11,119 nucleotides of DNA from Pseudomonadaceae bacterium UBA836 (lineage in GTDB: Bacteria; Pseudomonadota; Gammaproteobacteria; Pseudomonadales; Pseudomonadaceae). The stretch is from assembly GCA_002296055.1 (NCBI GenBank), contig DBHE01000231.1:1-11119 (forward strand). Direction: 5' to 3'. The notes under the pieces are model-generated. The model saw nothing but the letters and a program-made list of their open reading frames with translations. It made no database searches and was not told where the DNA came from. Below, in pieces: positions 7,674 through 11,119 of the stretch. The translations under genes were made by a program, and so were the position numbers. Numbering within the stretch: position 1 is the first letter of the stretch; each line of letters opens with the position of its first letter.

Positions 7674-8125
7674 GAAGGATATCCTTGTGGACGCTGTGTG
7701 TTCTGCTTGTGGCCTGCGACAGCGCTGGGCCATGGCGTGACCAACACGGTCGCGCGTTGGATACGGCGGCCCTGAGCCAGGGGCGGGTGTTGGTGAACTA
7801 TTGGGCCGAGTGGTGCGGCCCCTGTCGCGATGAGCTGCCGGAGCTTAACCGTTTGGCTGCGGAGTTGCCGCCGGGCAGCGTTGTTGGGGTTGATTACGAC
7901 GGTGCTACCGGTGATCAGCTACGGCAAACCAGTGATCGAATGGGAATCGCTTTCCCGGTGTTGGGCAGCGATTTTGTGCAGGATTTTCAGTTGCCCCGGC
8001 CGGCGGTTCTGCCGACGACCTATCTGCTGGATGCCGATGGCCAGATTGTCGAAACGCTACAGGGGCCTCAGCATTACGAGATACTGCGGCCAAAAATGAC
8101 CCCAACAGCAAGGATCAGTGAATGA
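7670..8125 (+). CDS. Thioredoxin-fold (TlpA/ResA-like) lipoprotein
   Basis: This is a 151-residue exported thiol-disulfide protein. Residues 4-16 form a lipoprotein signal ending in LLVAC, so Cys16 should be lipidated. The next residue is Asp17, which in enterobacteria signals retention in the inner membrane; Pseudomonas sorting also depends on positions +3 and +4. The thioredoxin active site WCGPC spans 48-52, with redox cysteines at 49 and 52, and the cis-proline loop is LPTTY with Pro115. The short length and the LPEL sequence after the active site resemble TlpA/ResA-type reductases of the periplasm, which feed electrons to cytochrome c maturation or disulfide repair; the substrate here is unknown. 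GGAGGG lies just upstream, and the ATG overlaps the yihY stop (ATGA). Confidence 0.9.
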   Translation: MRRISLWTLCVLLVACDSAGPWRDQHGRALDTAALSQGRVLVNYWAEWCGPCRDELPELNRLAAELPPGSVVGVDYDGATGDQLRQTSDRMGIAFPVLGSDFVQDFQLPRPAVLPTTYLLDADGQIVETLQGPQHYEILRPKMTPTARISE

Positions 8126-8397
8126 GCGATATTTGTGTGCAGGGTAAGGTGTTTGGTGTGGTTCAGGGTGTTGGTTTTCGTCAGTCCACCGTGCGCGAAG
8201 CTAATCGCCTAGGTATCTCTGGCTGGGTACGCAACGATGACGACGGCAGTGTCAGCCTGCTGCTCTGTGGCTCGGAGGATGCGCTTGACGCCATGACGGC
8301 CTGGTTGCGCCGCGGCCCACCTGCGGCGAAGGTGGAGCGCGTCGAGCTGGCGGGTTGCCTGTGGCAGGATATTGCCGGTTTCGCGCAGCTTGGCTAG
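8122..8397 (+). CDS. acyP: Acylphosphatase
   Basis: This is a small cytoplasmic enzyme of 91 residues that hydrolyses carboxyl-phosphate bonds such as those in acetyl phosphate, carbamoyl phosphate or 1,3-bisphosphoglycerate. The signature GVVQGVGFR (12-20) supplies the catalytic Arg20, which binds the phosphate. GWVRNDDDGSV (34-44) supplies the catalytic Asn38, equivalent to Arg23 and Asn41 of the mammalian enzyme. Length and motif spacing are normal. Its ATG overlaps the stop of the thioredoxin-like gene in an ATGA arrangement, and AAGGA lies seven bases upstream, so it is the third coupled gene of the yihY unit. The physiological substrate in bacteria is uncertain. Confidence 0.95.
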   Translation: MSDICVQGKVFGVVQGVGFRQSTVREANRLGISGWVRNDDDGSVSLLLCGSEDALDAMTAWLRRGPPAAKVERVELAGCLWQDIAGFAQLG

Positions 8398-8453
8398 AGG
8401 CGAGTGCAATGCGGCGGTCACCTCGCCGTGGCCGCGGCGGGAAGCAGCCGATC
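8398..8453. other. Convergent junction between acyP and the transglycosylase gene
   Basis: These 56 bases separate two genes that end towards each other. An inverted repeat pairs GGCGAG (8399-8404) with CTCGCC (8422-8427), and a GC-rich palindrome, GCCGCGGC, follows at 8431-8438. Neither strand has a T-run after these structures, so no standard intrinsic terminator is visible. Termination may be Rho-dependent, or the two transcripts may overlap. Confidence 0.5.
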
Positions 8454-9029
8454 TTACGGCGTGACGTACCAGTAGCTGTACCAGTAATCCAGCACCTTGT
8501 CCGGGTAGCGGTTGCTGCCCAAGCTGCCGTTGTAGCGAGCCAGCGCCCGGCGTAGGTTGCCGTTTTCCTTATCCAAGTAGAACTTGAGAATGGCGCAGCC
8601 GTATTGCAGGTTGGTTGCCAGATCGATCAGGTTATCGTCCGGGCGCCCAATCTCGGCCTTCCAGAAAGGCATGACCTGCATCACACCCTGGGCGCCTACG
8701 TAGGACAAAGCGTAAGGGTCGAAAAGACTTTCCACATGCATCACGGCCAGCACCAGGTCGGGTTTCAGGCCGGCCCGGGTGGCGGCTTGATGCACCAGGC
8801 GCAATAGCCGCAGGCGCTGCTGTTCGTCGCGAATGTAGGGTGTCATTCGGGTCGACATGTCGAGCAGCCAGACTTCCGCATCAAAGCGGTCGTGAAAGCT
8901 GTCGGCCCGCGCGATGGCCTGCCTTAGCTCGGCCCGCAGCTCCGGATCAACCGGTGGTGCCGAGGGACTGGCCCCGGCCGGCGAGGCGGCAAGTCCGATC
9001 AGCAGGAGCAGCACTATCCCTGTGCGCAT
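8454..9029 (-). CDS. Small secreted lytic transglycosylase (SLT domain)
   Basis: This is a 191-residue periplasmic enzyme predicted to cleave the MurNAc-GlcNAc bond of peptidoglycan, forming 1,6-anhydro products. The signal peptide is hydrophobic at residues 4-15 and likely cleaved after AGA at 18-20; no lipobox is present. The SLT/goose-lysozyme-like domain covers about 80-185. The catalytic glutamate is Glu100 in AVMHVESLFDP, followed by GAQGVMQVMP (112-121), the Asn-rich NLQYG segment and ARYNGS (164-169). All are standard for family 1 transglycosylases. The ATG at 9029 has AGGA seven bases upstream and lies three bases past the stop of the lipoprotein gene. It is the final gene of the proS unit. 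It is shorter than MltC or Slt, essentially a minimal catalytic domain with a short helical N-terminus. Confidence 0.92.
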   Translation of the reverse strand: MRTGIVLLLLIGLAASPAGASPSAPPVDPELRAELRQAIARADSFHDRFDAEVWLLDMSTRMTPYIRDEQQRLRLLRLVHQAATRAGLKPDLVLAVMHVESLFDPYALSYVGAQGVMQVMPFWKAEIGRPDDNLIDLATNLQYGCAILKFYLDKENGNLRRALARYNGSLGSNRYPDKVLDYWYSYWYVTP

Positions 9030-9032
9030 GGG

Positions 9033-9740
9033 TTATTCCTGTGGCGTAGTGGCGTTATCCAGCGCCTGAACGAACTCACCTTGCAGGTGCGGGTCGCCCG
9101 TGGTCAGCAGAATCAGCATGTTTTCCAGTTGGCTGGCCTCTTCCTTTAGACCAAGCTCGCGCAGGCGCTCGATGCGGTCAACCCACTGTTCTACGTCGTC
9201 TTCTTCGAGGTTGTCGTAGATTAGCTCTGAAGCTTCATGCAGCACGCTGCGCAGTTCTCGGTCGACCAGTAGGGTAGCTTCAGCGTGGACTTCCGGCGTG
9301 GCGCGTGCGTCCAGCTCCACGACACGAAGCTGGTCGAAGTCTACTGGCACGATGTCCTCGTCCAGCAGGTTTAAACGCAGTTGGCCGTCGTTATCGGTTT
9401 GTCGGGTGACGGCCAGTTCGCCCAGCTGAATGGTGAGTGTGCGGTCTGCCCAGGGCAGGGTCTGGTATTGGCGATGCTCATCTTGCAGGGTGCCTTGGCC
9501 GTCGTACTGACGGATGCTGAACAGCCGGCTTTCAGTCACGCGAATGCTGCGGTGTGGCGTGTCCATGACCAGCGGCTCACCGACTTCGATATGCAGGCTG
9601 TGGCTCAGCAATTCACGCTCGATCTTGGGCGCACTGGCGCTGTCAGGAGCCGGTGTTGTGCTGCATGCCTGCAGCAGGCCCAGCACGGCGCCCGCACCAA
9701 GCAGGCGGGCGCTTCGTGGAGAAACGACTGTGTGCATCAT
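9033..9740 (-). CDS. Outer-membrane-type lipoprotein of unknown function
   Basis: This 235-residue protein has no family that I recognise. It has a lipoprotein signal with the lipobox LLQAC, lipidated at Cys26. The +2 residue is Ser27, so export to the outer membrane is likely. After a Ser/Thr/Ala/Pro linker (27-38), residues 40-155 look like a beta-rich domain that alternates polar and hydrophobic positions. Residues about 155-225 are strongly helical and acidic, with Leu/Ile spaced as in coiled coils. The ATG at 9740 overlaps the proS stop by one base (TGATG); a second ATG follows at once, and either could be used. It lies between proS and a lytic transglycosylase gene with very tight spacing. 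A partner or cofactor role for the transglycosylase is possible, but that is inference from position. Confidence 0.85.
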   Translation of the reverse strand: MMHTVVSPRSARLLGAGAVLGLLQACSTTPAPDSASAPKIERELLSHSLHIEVGEPLVMDTPHRSIRVTESRLFSIRQYDGQGTLQDEHRQYQTLPWADRTLTIQLGELAVTRQTDNDGQLRLNLLDEDIVPVDFDQLRVVELDARATPEVHAEATLLVDRELRSVLHEASELIYDNLEEDDVEQWVDRIERLRELGLKEEASQLENMLILLTTGDPHLQGEFVQALDNATTPQE

Positions 9741-11119
9741 CAGTTGGCCTGTACGCGCTCCAGCAGGTGCTGAAGCATTTGCTCGGCCGCGACAGTCGTG
9801 GCGTCCTGATCCCGGCGGTACTTGTACTCCAGCTGGCCCTCAGCCAAGCCGCGATCGCTGATCACAACGCGGTGCGGAATGCCGATCAAGTCCATGTCAG
9901 CAAACTTTACGCCGGGGCTGGTCTTCTTGTCGCGATCGTCCAGCAACACGTCAACGCCAGCGGCCTGCAGGCCTTCGTAGAGTGCCATGGTGGCTTGCTG
10001 CACGGCTTCGGAGCTTTCCATCTTCATCGGTACCAGTGCGACCTGGAACGGCGCCAGTGCGTCCGGCCAGAGGATGCCACGCTCGTCGTAGTTTTGCTCG
10101 ATAGCGGCTGCGACCACACGGGACACGCCGATGCCGTAGCAGCCCATGGTCAGCAGCTGAGTCTTGCCTTGCTCGTTCAGCACGTTGCAGTTCATGGCTT
10201 CGCTGTACTTCTTGCCCAGCTGGAAGATGTGACCTACTTCGATACCGCGCTTGATGCTCAGCGTGCCTTCGCCATCCGGGCTGCTGTCGCCTTCAACGAC
10301 ATTGCGTAGATCGGCGACCTGGTCGCAGTGGGCATCGCGCTCCCAGTTGACGCCAGTGTAGTGCTTGCCGTCGACGTTGGCGCCGCAGACAAAGTCCGCC
10401 AGATGCGCGGCACTGTGGTCGGCGATAACGGTGATCGGCAGCTTGACCGGGCCAATGGAGCCGGGTTTGCAGCCGATGGTGTTGATGATCTGCGCCTCGC
10501 TGGCGAAGGTCAGGGGAGCGTGCACCTGGGGCAAGTGCTCGGCCTTGATCTCGTTCAGTTCATGGTCGCCGCGCAGTACCAGTGCAACCAGCGGCTGCGT
10601 TTTGCCTTCCTCGGCAGCGCCCAGCACGATCAGGGTCTTGACCGATTGCTCCGGTGGCAGTTGCAGAAACTCGCTGACCGCAGCGATGGTCACCTGATTG
10701 GGGGTGTCGACCAGCGTCAGCTCCTGGCTGGCAGCGGGGCGGTTGCCCTGGGGCAGTTGGGCGGTGGCCTTCTCCATATTGGCGGCATAGCTGCCGCTGG
10801 AGGAGAACACGATGGCGTCCTCGCCGGAGTCTGCCAATACGTGAAACTCGTGGGAGCCTTCGCCGCCGATTGAGCCGTTGTCGGCAACCACCGGGCGGAA
10901 CTCCAGACCGAGGCGGCTGAAGATGTTGCAGTAGGCCTGATACATGCCGTCGTAGGTCTGCTGCAGTGATTCCTGGGTCAGGTGGAACGAGTAGGCGTCC
11001 TTCATCAGAAACTCGCGGCCACGCATCAGGCCGAAGCGCGGGCGGATTTCGTCGCGGAATTTGGTTTGAATCTGGTACATGTTGATCGGCAGCTGTTTGT
11101 AGCTGGTGATCTCGTTGCG
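9740..11119 (-). CDS. proS: Prolyl-tRNA synthetase, bacterial editing type (N-terminus outside the window)
   Basis: ProS charges tRNA-Pro with proline in the cytoplasm. The window holds the last 459 residues of an enzyme usually about 570 long, so roughly the first 110, including class II motif 1, lie beyond the right edge. In fragment numbering, motif 2 ([17 protein letters not shown]) is at 21-37, followed by MKDAYSFH. The inserted YbaK-like editing domain, which removes mischarged alanine, spans about 135-300. It contains SVKTL with Lys161, the probable counterpart of E. coli Lys279, and [18 protein letters not shown]. Motif 3 (GCYGIGVSR) is at 326-334 and the anticodon-binding domain runs from about 350 to the end. 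The frame continues without a stop to the window edge, so the internal Met at 11080 is not the true start. It is the first visible gene of a unit with a lipoprotein and a transglycosylase. Confidence 0.97.
   Translation of the reverse strand, partial: RNEITSYKQLPINMYQIQTKFRDEIRPRFGLMRGREFLMKDAYSFHLTQESLQQTYDGMYQAYCNIFSRLGLEFRPVVADNGSIGGEGSHEFHVLADSGEDAIVFSSSGSYAANMEKATAQLPQGNRPAASQELTLVDTPNQVTIAAVSEFLQLPPEQSVKTLIVLGAAEEGKTQPLVALVLRGDHELNEIKAEHLPQVHAPLTFASEAQIINTIGCKPGSIGPVKLPITVIADHSAAHLADFVCGANVDGKHYTGVNWERDAHCDQVADLRNVVEGDSSPDGEGTLSIKRGIEVGHIFQLGKKYSEAMNCNVLNEQGKTQLLTMGCYGIGVSRVVAAAIEQNYDERGILWPDALAPFQVALVPMKMESSEAVQQATMALYEGLQAAGVDVLLDDRDKKTSPGVKFADMDLIGIPHRVVISDRGLAEGQLEYKYRRDQDATTVAAEQMLQHLLERVQAN

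Noticed and set aside
8399..8438. GC-rich inverted repeats after acyP considered as a terminator
   Set aside because: No T-tract follows on either strand, so I described the region as a convergent junction instead of calling a terminator.
9653..10873. Two plus-strand open frames of 218 and 181 codons opposite proS
   Set aside because: proS is unmistakable on the minus strand. The opposite frames have biased His/Gln/Val content and no motif, as expected for antisense frames in high-GC DNA.

Overview
The window looks like a piece of a Pseudomonadaceae core chromosome, either Pseudomonas in the broad sense or a close relative such as Halopseudomonas. The evidence is high-GC DNA with G/C-ending codons, clear Shine-Dalgarno sequences, and a gene set and order that, from memory, match the conserved purN-purM-DUF2066-hda-DUF2069-wrbA-arsC-yihY-(thioredoxin-like)-acyP-(lytic transglycosylase)-lipoprotein-proS neighbourhood of Pseudomonas. 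The species cannot be resolved by reading alone. There is no sign of transposons, phage, CRISPR, tRNA, rRNA or a foreign-composition island.

Layout: thirteen clear protein genes plus one candidate 35-codon gene form five short transcription units of alternating direction. (1) Minus strand, 2683 to 187: purM, purN and a periplasmic DUF3108 protein, ending at a perfect-stem terminator at 95-145. (2) Plus strand, 2965 to 4936: an exported DUF2066 protein, a candidate 35-aa ORF, and hda. (3) Minus strand, 6324 to 4960: arsC-type reductase, a WrbA-type flavoprotein, and a four-helix DUF2069 membrane protein. (4) Plus strand, 6411 to 8397: a YihY/BrkB membrane protein, a thioredoxin-fold lipoprotein, and acylphosphatase. 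(5) Minus strand, 11119 to 8454: proS (5' end outside the window), an outer-membrane-type lipoprotein, and a small secreted lytic transglycosylase.

Within each unit most genes are joined by ATGA or TGATG overlaps or by gaps of 3-10 bases, so translational coupling is the rule. Intergenic sequence is limited to two divergent promoter regions (2684-2964 and 6325-6410), two short convergent junctions, the 44-base gap after the DUF2066 gene, and the left edge.

Functionally the window mixes housekeeping tasks: purine synthesis (PurM, PurN), control of replication initiation (Hda with the beta clamp and DnaA), prolyl-tRNA charging with editing (ProS), redox and oxyanion handling (ArsC, WrbA, the thioredoxin-like lipoprotein), acyl-phosphate hydrolysis, and envelope proteins of unknown role. 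I did not find a convincing new multi-gene system. The observations most worth checking are the 35-codon ORF coupled to hda, a terminator-like hairpin in the purM leader, a long imperfect palindrome between purM and the DUF2066 gene, the in-frame one-codon spacing between purM and purN, and the tight coupling of uncharacterised envelope genes to well-known enzymes.
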